Source: Anaerolineales bacterium UBA2317 (GTDB taxonomy: Bacteria; Chloroflexota; Anaerolineae; Anaerolineales; Villigracilaceae). Taken from it: 17,715 nucleotides of DNA. Below, in pieces: positions 7,157 through 14,825 of this stretch (its first letter is position 1; every line of letters starts with the position of its first letter). A program made the position numbers and the translations under genes. The notes below the pieces were generated by a model that saw only the letters and a list, made by a program, of their open reading frames with translations, made no database searches and was not told the DNA's origin. The stretch is taken from the NCBI GenBank assembly GCA_002345215.1, contig DDVH01000002.1, positions 1-17,715 of the forward strand, given 5' to 3'.

Positions 7157-8119
7157 ATGAAATTTCGAAAAATATTTCAATTTACACTTTTCATCTTCGT
7201 CATTGCCTGCTCGTCGCAAGTGATTTCAACGCCCACCATTTCGCCAACGGATACGCCATCACGACCGATTCCGACGCCAAATTATGATTCTCCTACGCAG
7301 AGTCAAGCATCCCCTACGCCAGAGGCGACTGTTACAAAGCAAAAAACTGTCACAGCGACGGAAAATGTCAATGCGGAGGTACCATCTACTGAAACGCCGA
7401 TATCGAATGAATGGATGAATGCGCCGATTTTGCCTGAACCCACTGAAAACGTTCGTGCGATTTATGAATATGGTCAAACGTTGGGGAATAACCCGAATGC
7501 GTTTTCAATTTTTGGAGATTGCCAAGCGCGACCCGATGAATTTTTTGGTCGGTTTGAAACGAATGAAGCATTAGTTGCAAGTCTCACGCCTGAGTTGCAA
7601 GAAACTGTGAATCATTTTTATGGTTCGTTCAATCGTGAAAGCCCGACGGCGCAAGATGGCACAACACCGGGCGCATTGTTATGGGACCAATGGCATCGTG
7701 GTGAATATGGTTGCACGTTTGCAGAAACACCTGTAGATTGTGAATTGCGAATTAATAATCCATCGTTTGTGATTATTCAAATCGGGTCACATTTTGAATC
7801 GCGTAATACAGAATACTTGCGAAGAATTATTACGCAACTGATTGATAGAGGCGTGGTGCCGATTCTTGCTACCAAAGCGGATAATCGCGAGTTAGATTTT
7901 CGCGTCAATCGTGATATGTACCTGCTTGCTAAAGAATTTGATTTGCCTCTCTGGAATTTTTGGGCATCGCTTTCTGATTTACCCAATCGCGGACTTTACA
8001 CACGTGATGACCGTCCGTTACAAGGTGATATTTATTTAATTGAAGAAGCACAAGAGATTCAACGTCAAACAGGTTTGGAAGCGTTGAATATTGTCTGGCG
8101 TTATGCGACAGATAATTAA
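7157..8119 (+). CDS. Lipoprotein with a degenerate SGNH-hydrolase-like domain
   Basis: 320 residues from the ATG at 7157, chosen because it gives a proper lipoprotein signal: MKFRKIFQFTLFIFVIAC with lipobox VIAC and Cys18. The upstream ATG at 7121 would put twelve residues before it; neither has a clear ribosome site. After Cys18 comes a Thr/Pro/Ser-rich linker to about residue 85, then a globular domain. It resembles SGNH/GDSL esterases: FSIFGDCQ (118-123) stands where block I GDS would be, SFVIIQIGSHFE where block III GTND is expected, and VVPILATKAD follows. The nucleophile Ser is Cys and the usual C-terminal DxxH is not recognisable. It is probably an extracytoplasmic, lipid-anchored carbohydrate-ester enzyme or an inactive binding derivative. 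The lipoprotein call is firm, the fold call moderate. Confidence 0.72.
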   Translation: MKFRKIFQFTLFIFVIACSSQVISTPTISPTDTPSRPIPTPNYDSPTQSQASPTPEATVTKQKTVTATENVNAEVPSTETPISNEWMNAPILPEPTENVRAIYEYGQTLGNNPNAFSIFGDCQARPDEFFGRFETNEALVASLTPELQETVNHFYGSFNRESPTAQDGTTPGALLWDQWHRGEYGCTFAETPVDCELRINNPSFVIIQIGSHFESRNTEYLRRIITQLIDRGVVPILATKADNRELDFRVNRDMYLLAKEFDLPLWNFWASLSDLPNRGLYTRDDRPLQGDIYLIEEAQEIQRQTGLEALNIVWRYATDN

Positions 8120-8134
8120 TTTATAAATTAAAAC

Positions 8135-8193
8135 GTAGGGGCGACGTTTCGTCGCCCACATAAATAAAAAGGACGCGGAGACCGCGTCCCTAC
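8135..8193. repeat. Double-hairpin repeat bounded by GTAGGG/CCCTAC, between convergent genes
   Basis: Two perfect stem-loops in tandem: GGGCGACG-TTT-CGTCGCCC at 8139-8157 and GGACGCGG-AGA-CCGCGTCC at 8171-8189. The whole is bounded by inverted GTAGGG (8135-8140) and CCCTAC. It fills the space between the ends of the lipoprotein gene (+) and the LuxR-type gene (-) and may end transcription from both sides, although T-tracts are weak. It is GC-rich compared with its surroundings, which suggests a dispersed repeat element. Confidence 0.7.
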
Positions 8194-8200
8194 AACATAA

Positions 8201-9034
8201 TTATGCAATTGCTAATTTGTTCCCCCCAGAAGGTTTCCCAAATTTTCGGCTTAACAAAAATAATAGTAGCACTTCACCAATCGCTAAAAACCAAGCTCCA
8301 TCTGATGTGATGCTCAAATTTGTAACAAGGCAAGGAAAACCATTGGCAGATGTTAACCATTCAGCAGTAGCTTGAATAGTAGGAATTGATATTGTGGTAG
8401 CACCTGTATATGGAAGAACCATAAGCAAATACGCTTGGTCAAAACCTGCCGCAATGAGTGGAAGTGTGCCTGCAACCAAAATAACCGATAATGGTTTAAA
8501 TGAAGTATCTTGATTTAATAATTTACCAAATCGAAGACTTCCTAAAATCAATATTAACTCTAATAAGATATATGAAACCCAGAAATATAAACCAAGGTCA
8601 AAGACAATATACCGAATCATAAAACTAATACTGAGCAAAACTAACAAGCCAAATAAAAATGGTTTGCTTCGTAAATAATTTTCTAAATCTTCAAACGAAA
8701 TCTTAAAAGTCATGGCAACCTCTTTTTTGATAAGAAAAACTAAGTTTTTCCAAGCTTGTGCCGCTCGCAGTTGAGCAGGCTGATTGCCATTATCTATTTT
8801 TGTCTTTTCAAAATCAACTGTGGATTGCAACAGGTCTGGGTAAAATCCATCACCTGTGGATTTCCCAAGTTTAAGAATCAGCTCCACCCGTGAAGTCACT
8901 TCCATTTTTATATAAATATTTTTTAAATGAAATTCAATTGTCCGTTCAGTAACCCCAAGAGCCAAAGCAATCTGTTTATTACTTTTTCCCAATAATAGCA
9001 AATCAACAACTTGCTTTTCACGCGGACTTAACAT
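8201..9034 (-). CDS. Membrane-tethered LuxR-type HTH regulator
   Basis: 277 residues. The first 55 form a LuxR/GerE helix-turn-helix: LSPREKQVVDLLLLGKSNKQ then LGVTERTIEFHLKNIYIKM. In most LuxR proteins this domain is at the C-terminus. Here it is N-terminal and is followed by a linker (60-120) and about four hydrophobic membrane segments near residues 126-144, 148-166, 181-206 and 246-262. This suggests a regulator held at the cytoplasmic membrane that senses an envelope or lipid signal. No sensor domain or kinase is recognised. An AAGG site lies six bases upstream of the ATG. The gene is 33 bp after the small gene at 9068-9310 and could share its transcript. Target genes cannot be deduced. 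Confidence 0.85.
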   Translation of the reverse strand: MLSPREKQVVDLLLLGKSNKQIALALGVTERTIEFHLKNIYIKMEVTSRVELILKLGKSTGDGFYPDLLQSTVDFEKTKIDNGNQPAQLRAAQAWKNLVFLIKKEVAMTFKISFEDLENYLRSKPFLFGLLVLLSISFMIRYIVFDLGLYFWVSYILLELILILGSLRFGKLLNQDTSFKPLSVILVAGTLPLIAAGFDQAYLLMVLPYTGATTISIPTIQATAEWLTSANGFPCLVTNLSITSDGAWFLAIGEVLLLFLLSRKFGKPSGGNKLAIA

Positions 9035-9067
9035 CTCAACCTTTTAACTTTCAAACCTTTAAACTTT
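9035..9067. repeat. AGTT/AAGGTT word repeat in the intergenic gap
   Basis: The 33-bp gap between the small gene and the LuxR-type gene consists of CTTT/CAACC/TTAAC words (CAACCTTTTAACTTTCAAAC and following). It resembles the other simple word repeats in this window. It contains the ribosome site of the LuxR-type gene. Confidence 0.4.
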
Positions 9068-9310
9068 TTAACCCTTAAGCGGTGGCGCATCTTTATCATA
9101 CACAAACACTTGCACATCCATGCCATCCGAATTCAACATATCCAATGCAGGTTGAAAGGTTGCATCTTTAATTTTTTGCATATCACCCGCTGGCGCATAC
9201 ACAGAGAGCCTTGCCTCTTCATCAGACATTTTCGCGGCTTTGACTTCCGCACTCGCACAGGCGGCTTTGATTAAGTCTGTCATCTTTTTAATCGCATCAT
9301 CAATGGACAT
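9068..9310 (-). CDS. Small hypothetical protein
   Basis: 80 residues. It is not recognised as a named family. The start is well supported by AGGAG seven bases upstream. The N-terminal half (MSIDDAIKKMTDLIKAACASAEVKAAKMSDEEARL) is predicted helical and amphipathic. The second half is mixed, with LDMLNSDGMDVQVFVYDKDAPP. There is no signal peptide, membrane segment or cysteine pair. It lies 31 bp after mutS2 and 33 bp before the LuxR-type gene, all minus strand, so it may be transcribed with mutS2. The coding call rests on the ribosome site, spacing and balanced composition; no function can be stated. Confidence 0.75.
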   Translation of the reverse strand: MSIDDAIKKMTDLIKAACASAEVKAAKMSDEEARLSVYAPAGDMQKIKDATFQPALDMLNSDGMDVQVFVYDKDAPPLKG

Positions 9311-9341
9311 AAACGGCTCCTGTTTTTCAAATTATACAACA

Positions 9342-11735
9342 TCAACTTGCATTCAACTTTGCAACCGTCACACCTTCACCGCCTTCAGTGTGACCACCTT
9401 CTTCAAAAGATTTCACATACGAATGTCCACGCAAGGCATCACGCACGGCTTGTCTTAACTTCCCAGTTCCCTTGCCATGAATAATTCGTACAAACGGCAA
9501 ACCCGAAAGATAGGCTTGCTCTAAATATTTTTCCATTTTATCTAATGCATCTTCACTCATCAATCCGCGTAAATCAACTTCCATGCCGGGGGATTTTGTA
9601 TTTGGTGATGATAACTTACTTGTAACTTCTGCCTTCTGCTTTCTGCCTTCTGATGACTGTTCACTGGATTTTCTAATTAACTCCGACATCCTCGCTCTTA
9701 CACGAATCGTCCCGATTTGAACTTCCGCATCAGACTCGCCGATAGCTGTTACTACACCTTCAGCATTCAACGTGCTGACAGTGACTCGTTCTCCCAACTT
9801 AATACTGCCAACTGATGACTGTTCACTGCTTTTTCTTTCCACAGGTTGAGTTGTTTTATTTTCTATTTCTTCAATTTTCTCTTCAATAGACTTAATCGCT
9901 TGTAAAGGTTGACTTGCTTTCTTCAATTGACTCTTCAATGAATCAATATTGCTTCTCAACACAGCAACTTCCAATTCACCTTCGGCTCTTGCTTTGGCTA
10001 AAGTCTCACGGCGTTCATCTTCTATTTTTTCAAGTCGTTTTTCTAATTCCAAATTTTGTTTTTCAAGTTTAGTTCTTGCTTTTTCTAACTTTTCTCTTTC
10101 ACGTGAAGTACGATTTCTTTCTTTACGAATATCATCTAATAATTTATCTGCTCGCAAATCTAGCGGATTAATTTCCGCTTTGGCAGAATCAATAATAGAT
10201 TGTGGAAGTCCAAGCCGTTGCGCAATGGCTAAGGCGTTGGACCTGCCGGGGAGTCCAAGAGTCAGTTTGTAGGTAGGGCGAAGCGTTTTTATATCAAATT
10301 CTAAAGAAGCATTTACCACGCCATCGGTTGAATGAGCAAATGTTTTTAATTCGGGATAATGAGTCGCAACTAAAGTCATCGCGCCTGTTTCAAGTAAGTG
10401 ACTCAAAATCGCACGCGCAATCGCGGCACCTTCTTGTGGGTCTGTGCCCGAACCAAGTTCATCAAAGATAACTAATGAACGATGATCAATTTCTTTTAAG
10501 ATGCGAATGATGTTTGTGATGTGACCAGAAAAAGTTGAAAGCGATTGCTCAATAGATTGTTCATCACCAATATCCGCATACACCGAATGAAAACATGGAA
10601 GTTGCGAACCGCTTTGCGCGGGGATATGCAAACCACTTTGCGCCATAAGCACAAGCAAGCCAACTGTTTTTAGTGAAACAGTTTTCCCGCCAGTGTTTGG
10701 ACCTGTAATAACAATGGCGCGTGTTCCTTCTGCTGGATCAACATCAATTGGCACAACGTGTTCAGGATTCAATAATGGATGACGGGCTTGTAACAAATGA
10801 AAGAAGAAAGAGGAAAGAGGTGCATCATTCGTCTTTCTTCTTTCCTCTTTCTTCTCATGCAATATTGGTTCACTTGCTCTCAACTCCTCCGCATATTTTG
10901 CTTTTGCAAAGGCTAAATCTAATACGGCTAAATTTTCAACGCCATACTTTAATTCAACAGCGTGTTCGCCCACTAACGATGAAACTTCGGCAAGGATGCG
11001 TTGTTCTTCATCTCGTTGTGCAAGTTGTAATTCACGAATTTCATTATTCGCTTCTACAATTGGAAGTGGCTCAACAAATAAAGTTGCGCCACTAGATGAT
11101 TGGTCATGAATAACAGATTTGATTTTGCCCTTAAATTCTGCCCGCAATGGAATCACATAACGCCCATCACGTTGTGTGATGATGGGTTCTTGTAACATTT
11201 GTGATGTTTTAGAATCCGTGACATATTTTTGTAAGCGACTCATCAAACGGTCTTGTGCGATTCTTAAACTTCGGCGAATGTCCGCAAGCTTTGGTGATGC
11301 GGAATCTAAAACCTCGCCACGTTCTGAAAGGACTCGCGTAATCGCATCTACAATGCCATAGGTTTCGGGCAAGCCTTCTACAATCAAACTCAAACGCGGG
11401 TATTCAATTTCTTTTTTATCAAAATTCTTTTTCAAATCTCGGCAAGAAATTAAAGTAGATTTCACATCCAACAAAGCACTTGGGTCAAGCACACCACCTC
11501 GTGCCGCCAAATCCGCTTGCGGACGAATATCATGTGCCGCGCCAACGCCAATGCCTTGTAAAGATAAAATTTTTCGCGCTTCGGTCGTTTCACTTAAACG
11601 TGAAATCGCCAACTCATAAGAATCAGTTGGTTGCAATTGGCGCGCCAAATCCATCGAAGCGGAAAAGTCACAGAAGCCTGCCAGTTTTTCCAAAATCTTT
11701 GGGTATTCAAGTACGTTGAGTGTCTTACTGTCCAT
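9342..11735 (-). CDS. mutS2: Endonuclease MutS2 / ribosome-splitting factor
   Basis: 797 residues, normal for the family. There is no mismatch-recognition domain. Clamp and lever helices are followed by the ATPase: Walker A GPNTGGKT (345-352), Walker B LVIFDELG (421-428) and signature SLSTFSGH. A long coiled coil runs from about 535 to 605, a KOW-like region 645-690, and a C-terminal Smr domain (718-797) with DLRG (721-724) and HGKGTG. MutS2 proteins suppress recombination and, in Bacillus, split collided ribosomes (RqcU). Odd points: low-complexity stretches at residues 292-313, 634-642 and 688-710 are encoded by simple word-like DNA repeats in frame. No ribosome site precedes the ATG; a TATAAT at 11745-11750 only about ten bases upstream suggests a leaderless message. 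Confidence 0.96.
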   Translation of the reverse strand: MDSKTLNVLEYPKILEKLAGFCDFSASMDLARQLQPTDSYELAISRLSETTEARKILSLQGIGVGAAHDIRPQADLAARGGVLDPSALLDVKSTLISCRDLKKNFDKKEIEYPRLSLIVEGLPETYGIVDAITRVLSERGEVLDSASPKLADIRRSLRIAQDRLMSRLQKYVTDSKTSQMLQEPIITQRDGRYVIPLRAEFKGKIKSVIHDQSSSGATLFVEPLPIVEANNEIRELQLAQRDEEQRILAEVSSLVGEHAVELKYGVENLAVLDLAFAKAKYAEELRASEPILHEKKEERRKTNDAPLSSFFFHLLQARHPLLNPEHVVPIDVDPAEGTRAIVITGPNTGGKTVSLKTVGLLVLMAQSGLHIPAQSGSQLPCFHSVYADIGDEQSIEQSLSTFSGHITNIIRILKEIDHRSLVIFDELGSGTDPQEGAAIARAILSHLLETGAMTLVATHYPELKTFAHSTDGVVNASLEFDIKTLRPTYKLTLGLPGRSNALAIAQRLGLPQSIIDSAKAEINPLDLRADKLLDDIRKERNRTSREREKLEKARTKLEKQNLELEKRLEKIEDERRETLAKARAEGELEVAVLRSNIDSLKSQLKKASQPLQAIKSIEEKIEEIENKTTQPVERKSSEQSSVGSIKLGERVTVSTLNAEGVVTAIGESDAEVQIGTIRVRARMSELIRKSSEQSSEGRKQKAEVTSKLSSPNTKSPGMEVDLRGLMSEDALDKMEKYLEQAYLSGLPFVRIIHGKGTGKLRQAVRDALRGHSYVKSFEEGGHTEGGEGVTVAKLNAS
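9625..9674. repeat. In-frame word repeats in the mutS2 linker, including copy 1 of a 17-bp repeat
   Basis: Positions 9625-9652 are an iterated CTTCTGC/CTTTCTGC tract. Positions 9650-9666 hold CTGATGACTGTTCACTG, which recurs exactly at 9812-9828 inside the same gene. Both copies are followed by nearly the same ATTTTCT/TTTTTCT run and encode RKSSEQSS. The tract adds residues 688-708 of MutS2 just before the Smr domain without breaking the frame. Confidence 0.75.
9812..9836. repeat. Copy 2 of the 17-bp CTGATGACTGTTCACTG repeat in mutS2
   Basis: Exact 17-bp match (9812-9828) to 9650-9666, extended by eight bases with two mismatches. It encodes a second RKSSEQSS at residues 634-641, at the end of the coiled coil. 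Confidence 0.75.
10803..10854. repeat. Purine/pyrimidine inverted repeat inside mutS2
   Basis: Perfect 16-bp inverted arms GAAGAAAGAGGAAAGA (10803-10818) and TCTTTCCTCTTTCTTC (10839-10854) around a 20-base loop. They lie within the mutS2 reading frame and encode a charged, low-complexity stretch at residues about 294-312 (EKKEERRKTNDAPLSSFFFH), ahead of the ATPase domain. This looks like an in-frame insertion of a repeat. Confidence 0.7.
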
Positions 11736-11744
11736 AGCGGGGGA

Positions 11745-11750
11745 ATTATA
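11745..11750 (-). promoter_or_regulatory. Possible -10 element of a leaderless mutS2 promoter
   Basis: A perfect TATAAT on the minus strand ends about nine bases before the mutS2 ATG (11733-11735). A start site six or seven bases on would fall almost at the start codon. No good -35 box is visible 17 bp upstream, so the call is tentative. Confidence 0.35.
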
Positions 11751-11833
11751 AACCTATCGTCAGGTAATTTGGGTGATGCATTGAAAATATAAATTCAGAT
11801 ACAATCAGGCAGTTTCCAATTCAGGAGTCCTCA

Positions 11834-14017
11834 ATGAAAAATATAGATACGCGTCAATTAATCACAAGCATCACCGCCGGGTTAGTGGCAGGTTTAATTG
11901 TGATTGTATTTTGTATTTCATTAGCAACTTTAATTTTCAGCGGCGAGATGAGCGCATACGTCTCACGCGGTATCGGCTTATTTTTATTTGGCGGTTTTGT
12001 GATGTCCATCTTAATTAGCATCTTTGGGACATTGCCCGGCACAGCAATTGGTCCACAAGATGGACCCGCCGCCTTGATTGCTGTTGCCGCCAGCGGAATT
12101 GTCGCTTCACTCGTCGGGACACCTGATTCTGTTTTCTCGACAGTGGTTGCTACCATTATGATTTGTTCATTTGCTACAGGAATTATCTTTTTCTTAATCG
12201 GCACATTCAAACTCGGCAATTTAGTTCGTTATATTCCATATCCAGTCGTTGGCGGATTTTTAGCAGGCACAGGCTGGTTATTGACTCGCGGCGCCATTGA
12301 AGTAATGACCGGGCAAACATTAAGCATGAATATGTTAGGAAGTTTGCTTAATTCAGAAATGTTAATCCGCTGGTTGCCGGGCACAGTTTTTGCAATTATT
12401 GTGTTAATCGTTTTACGAAAGGTGAATCACTTTCTAGTGTGGCCTGGGATTGTTTTCAGTGCTATCGTTTTATTTTATATTGCTTTATTCTCAACCAATA
12501 CTTCGATTGAACAAGCCAGAAGCTTAGGTTTGTTATTACAAGAATTTCCATCAGGTGGTTTATGGAAACCATTTTTAGCCGCAGAATTTAATCAGGTGCA
12601 ATGGAATGTATTAGCAAATAACATAGATAAATTAATTCCAGTGCCATTGGTGAGTTTGATTGCATTCTTATTAAATGCCACAGGCTTGGAATTAGTCACC
12701 AAACGCGATATCAATCTCAATCACGAATTACGAATCACAGGCATTGCAAATGTGGTTTCTGGTTTCGGAGGCGGACCCGCAGGCTATCACATGTTGGGAG
12801 CAACCGCCTTAGGTCAACACATGGGAGCAAAGACTCGCATCGTCACCATCACAACGGCTGTGATTTGTGGATTAATCTTATTAGCGGGTGGTGCTTTCAT
12901 TAGTTATTTACCTGTAGCTTTATTAAGCAGTTTACTTTTGGTGTTAGGTTTATCTTTCTTAATAGATTGGGTTTATGATGCTTGGTTCAAACTTCCACGT
13001 TCAGAATATTTCATTGTGTTGATAAGTTTGGTAGTGATTGCAACTATCGGATTTCTTGAAGGCGTTGGTGTTGGAATCATTGCCGCGACAGTGATGTTCG
13101 TATTCAAATATAGTAATGTCAACACGGTACGCGATACGTTGAATGGAAAAATTTATCACTCCAAAGTAGAACGTCCGCAAGTTCAACGCGATATTTTGCA
13201 TGAATATGGCGAAGGCATTCACATATTCCGTTTGCAAGGTTATATCTTCTTCGGCACAGCAGATAAATTGCTGACGCGCATCCGTGAATTTTTAGAAGAT
13301 AAGAATATCAAAGAACATTTCATCCTTTTAGATTTTCATCGTGTGTATGGTTTAGATTCATCGGCTGTTTCCAGTTTTACACGCATGCGTCAGGTAGCAG
13401 AATTGCATGGGATTCAATTGGTGCTGAGCGAAGTAGATGATGTGATTCGCAAATCTATGGAGCGTGGTGATTTCAAAGCGGATGAGTATATTCACTACTT
13501 CCCCACTTTAGACCATGGCGTGGAATGGTGTGAGAATAAATTGCTTCAAAAGTATGAAGCCTCTACTCAATTTATTCAAGTCGGAATCAAATCTCAATTA
13601 AGGCGCACATTTCCAAAACCTGCTTTGATTGATAAATTAATTCTTTATCTTGAACGCATGGAAGTGGCAGAAAATTTTTACCTAATGAAACGCGGAGACT
13701 TGCCTGAATCTATGTATTTCATCGAGTCTGGAAGATTAAATGTCCTGATAGAAACTGCTGAGGGTGAAATCACCCGTTTGAGTAGCGTCAGAAGCGGAAC
13801 TGTCGTCGGAGAGTTAGGTTTATATCTAAAAAATAAGCGTACAGCGAATGTCGTCACAGAACAAAAAAGTGTTTTATATAAATTGACGACGGAGTCAATG
13901 AAAAAAATGGAAAGTCAAGACCCAGACGTCGCGTCTGCATTGCATGAGTGGATTGCGCGTTTGTTAGCCGAACGCATGGCGGATAATAACCGCGCCATTG
14001 AAGCGTTATTAGATTAA
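11834..14017 (+). CDS. SulP-family anion transporter with STAS and cyclic-nucleotide-binding domains
   Basis: 727 residues, with AGGAG six bases before the ATG. Residues 1-430 are strongly hydrophobic, with multiple membrane spans and SulP features such as RYIPYPVVGGFLAGTGWL and the GGGPAGYHMLGATALGQHMG re-entrant region. Residues about 445-565 form a STAS domain (FRLQGYIFFGTAD, then LLDFHRVYGLDSSAVSSF with the typical Asp-Ser-Ser). Residues about 595-715 form a cNMP-binding domain (YFIESGRLNVLIE, then GTVVGELGLYLKNKRTANVV, matching the phosphate-binding cassette with its Arg). It likely imports sulfate, bicarbonate or a dicarboxylate, gated by the cytoplasmic domains. The ion cannot be read from sequence. 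Bacterial SulP proteins with an added cNMP domain are a known but less common architecture. The HAD gene begins 14 bp downstream. Confidence 0.93.
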   Translation: MKNIDTRQLITSITAGLVAGLIVIVFCISLATLIFSGEMSAYVSRGIGLFLFGGFVMSILISIFGTLPGTAIGPQDGPAALIAVAASGIVASLVGTPDSVFSTVVATIMICSFATGIIFFLIGTFKLGNLVRYIPYPVVGGFLAGTGWLLTRGAIEVMTGQTLSMNMLGSLLNSEMLIRWLPGTVFAIIVLIVLRKVNHFLVWPGIVFSAIVLFYIALFSTNTSIEQARSLGLLLQEFPSGGLWKPFLAAEFNQVQWNVLANNIDKLIPVPLVSLIAFLLNATGLELVTKRDINLNHELRITGIANVVSGFGGGPAGYHMLGATALGQHMGAKTRIVTITTAVICGLILLAGGAFISYLPVALLSSLLLVLGLSFLIDWVYDAWFKLPRSEYFIVLISLVVIATIGFLEGVGVGIIAATVMFVFKYSNVNTVRDTLNGKIYHSKVERPQVQRDILHEYGEGIHIFRLQGYIFFGTADKLLTRIREFLEDKNIKEHFILLDFHRVYGLDSSAVSSFTRMRQVAELHGIQLVLSEVDDVIRKSMERGDFKADEYIHYFPTLDHGVEWCENKLLQKYEASTQFIQVGIKSQLRRTFPKPALIDKLILYLERMEVAENFYLMKRGDLPESMYFIESGRLNVLIETAEGEITRLSSVRSGTVVGELGLYLKNKRTANVVTEQKSVLYKLTTESMKKMESQDPDVASALHEWIARLLAERMADNNRAIEALLD

Positions 14018-14031
14018 GCATAGGAGAAAAC

Positions 14032-14688
14032 ATGATTGTCGTATCGGATATGATGGGAACATTGACCACAGGTTCTCCATTTTTAGGGTTAGTAGATTGG
14101 GTCAAGCATAATCAAAGCAAGTGGCAAGCAAATTTAACCATGGCATCTATCATGCCTTCTTATTTGTTGGCAAAAAATGGAATCATTGATTGGCAAACTT
14201 GGGGACAAAAATTAATGATAAATAGTTTGGATTATGTCAAAAATATTGATGAAGAAAAATTGAAACAAGTTTCTGAATGGGTTGTGGAACATAACTTGTG
14301 GAAGAAACGCCGCGAAGATGTAATTGATAGACTCATTAAACATCGTGAGCAAGGTGCACAAGTGTATATTGCTAGTAGTGTCGTTGAGCCATTCATTGAA
14401 CCTTTTGCAAGAAGAATCGGTGCACAAGTGAGTGGTACGCCTGTGGAAATTAAAGATGGACGTTTGCGAATGGTTGGTGAATTAGTCTCAAACGAAAAAA
14501 AGATTGAACAAGTTTTGAGTCGTTTGGCTGTAGATAAAATTGATTTTGCTTATGGTGATACCAGTTTAGATGTCCCATTGCTTGAACATGCAGACCATCC
14601 TGTGGCAGTTTATCCAGATGCAAAGTTGAAAAGAGTTGCTTTGGAAAAAAATTGGGAAATTATTGGTGATACGCCAAAATACGGTTAA
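14032..14688 (+). CDS. HAD-IB family hydrolase-like protein with altered motif I
   Basis: 218 residues, with GGAG upstream of the ATG. HAD features in order: motif I VSDMMGTLT at residues 4-12 (nucleophile Asp6), an all-helical cap (about 20-100), motif II YIASS (112-116), motif III Lys at 156-157 and motif IV YGDTSLDVPLL (174-184). Similarity to SerB/HAD-IB phosphatases is clear. The residue two after the nucleophile, normally an Asp acting as acid/base, is Met8. HAD enzymes lacking this Asp often do not act as ordinary phosphatases, so activity is uncertain. It is probably co-transcribed with the SulP gene 14 bp upstream. Substrate unknown. Confidence 0.88.
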   Translation: MIVVSDMMGTLTTGSPFLGLVDWVKHNQSKWQANLTMASIMPSYLLAKNGIIDWQTWGQKLMINSLDYVKNIDEEKLKQVSEWVVEHNLWKKRREDVIDRLIKHREQGAQVYIASSVVEPFIEPFARRIGAQVSGTPVEIKDGRLRMVGELVSNEKKIEQVLSRLAVDKIDFAYGDTSLDVPLLEHADHPVAVYPDAKLKRVALEKNWEIIGDTPKYG

Positions 14689-14690
14689 CC

Positions 14691-14813
14691 GTCATTGCGA
14701 GGGTTGATGGTCGAGTGTTGCGAAGCAACGTATCGAGACCCAACCCGAAGCAATCTCGTAATTAAGTTGGGGATTGCTTCGCCACAAAGAACAAAAGCGT
14801 GGCTCGCAATGAC
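14691..14813. repeat. GTCATTGCGAG palindromic element, copy B
   Basis: A 123-bp element with the same outer arms as copy A (GTCATTGCGAG at 14691-14701, CTCGCAATGAC at 14803-14813) and nearly the same inner stem (GAAGCAATCTC / GGATTGCTTC around GTAATTAAGTTGG). It carries an additional nested hairpin in its left half (GGGTT...GGTCGA / TCGAGACCCAACCC around GTTGC-GAA-GCAAC). It begins just after the HAD gene stop and ends two bases before the ribosome site of acetolactate decarboxylase. Confidence 0.9.
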
Positions 14814-14825
14814 ATAGGAGAAACA

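Noticed and set aside
9625..9836. CRISPR-like or tandem repeat array in mutS2
   Set aside because: Only two copies of the 17-mer, no regular spacers, and both are inside a reading frame.
11781..11805. Promoter TTGAAA...TACAAT for the SulP gene
   Set aside because: The spacer is only 13 bp, too short for a normal promoter; no better pair was found.
14799..14825. Upstream start for acetolactate decarboxylase
   Set aside because: These nine codons lie in the palindromic repeat without a ribosome site; ATG 14826 has AGGAG at the right distance.
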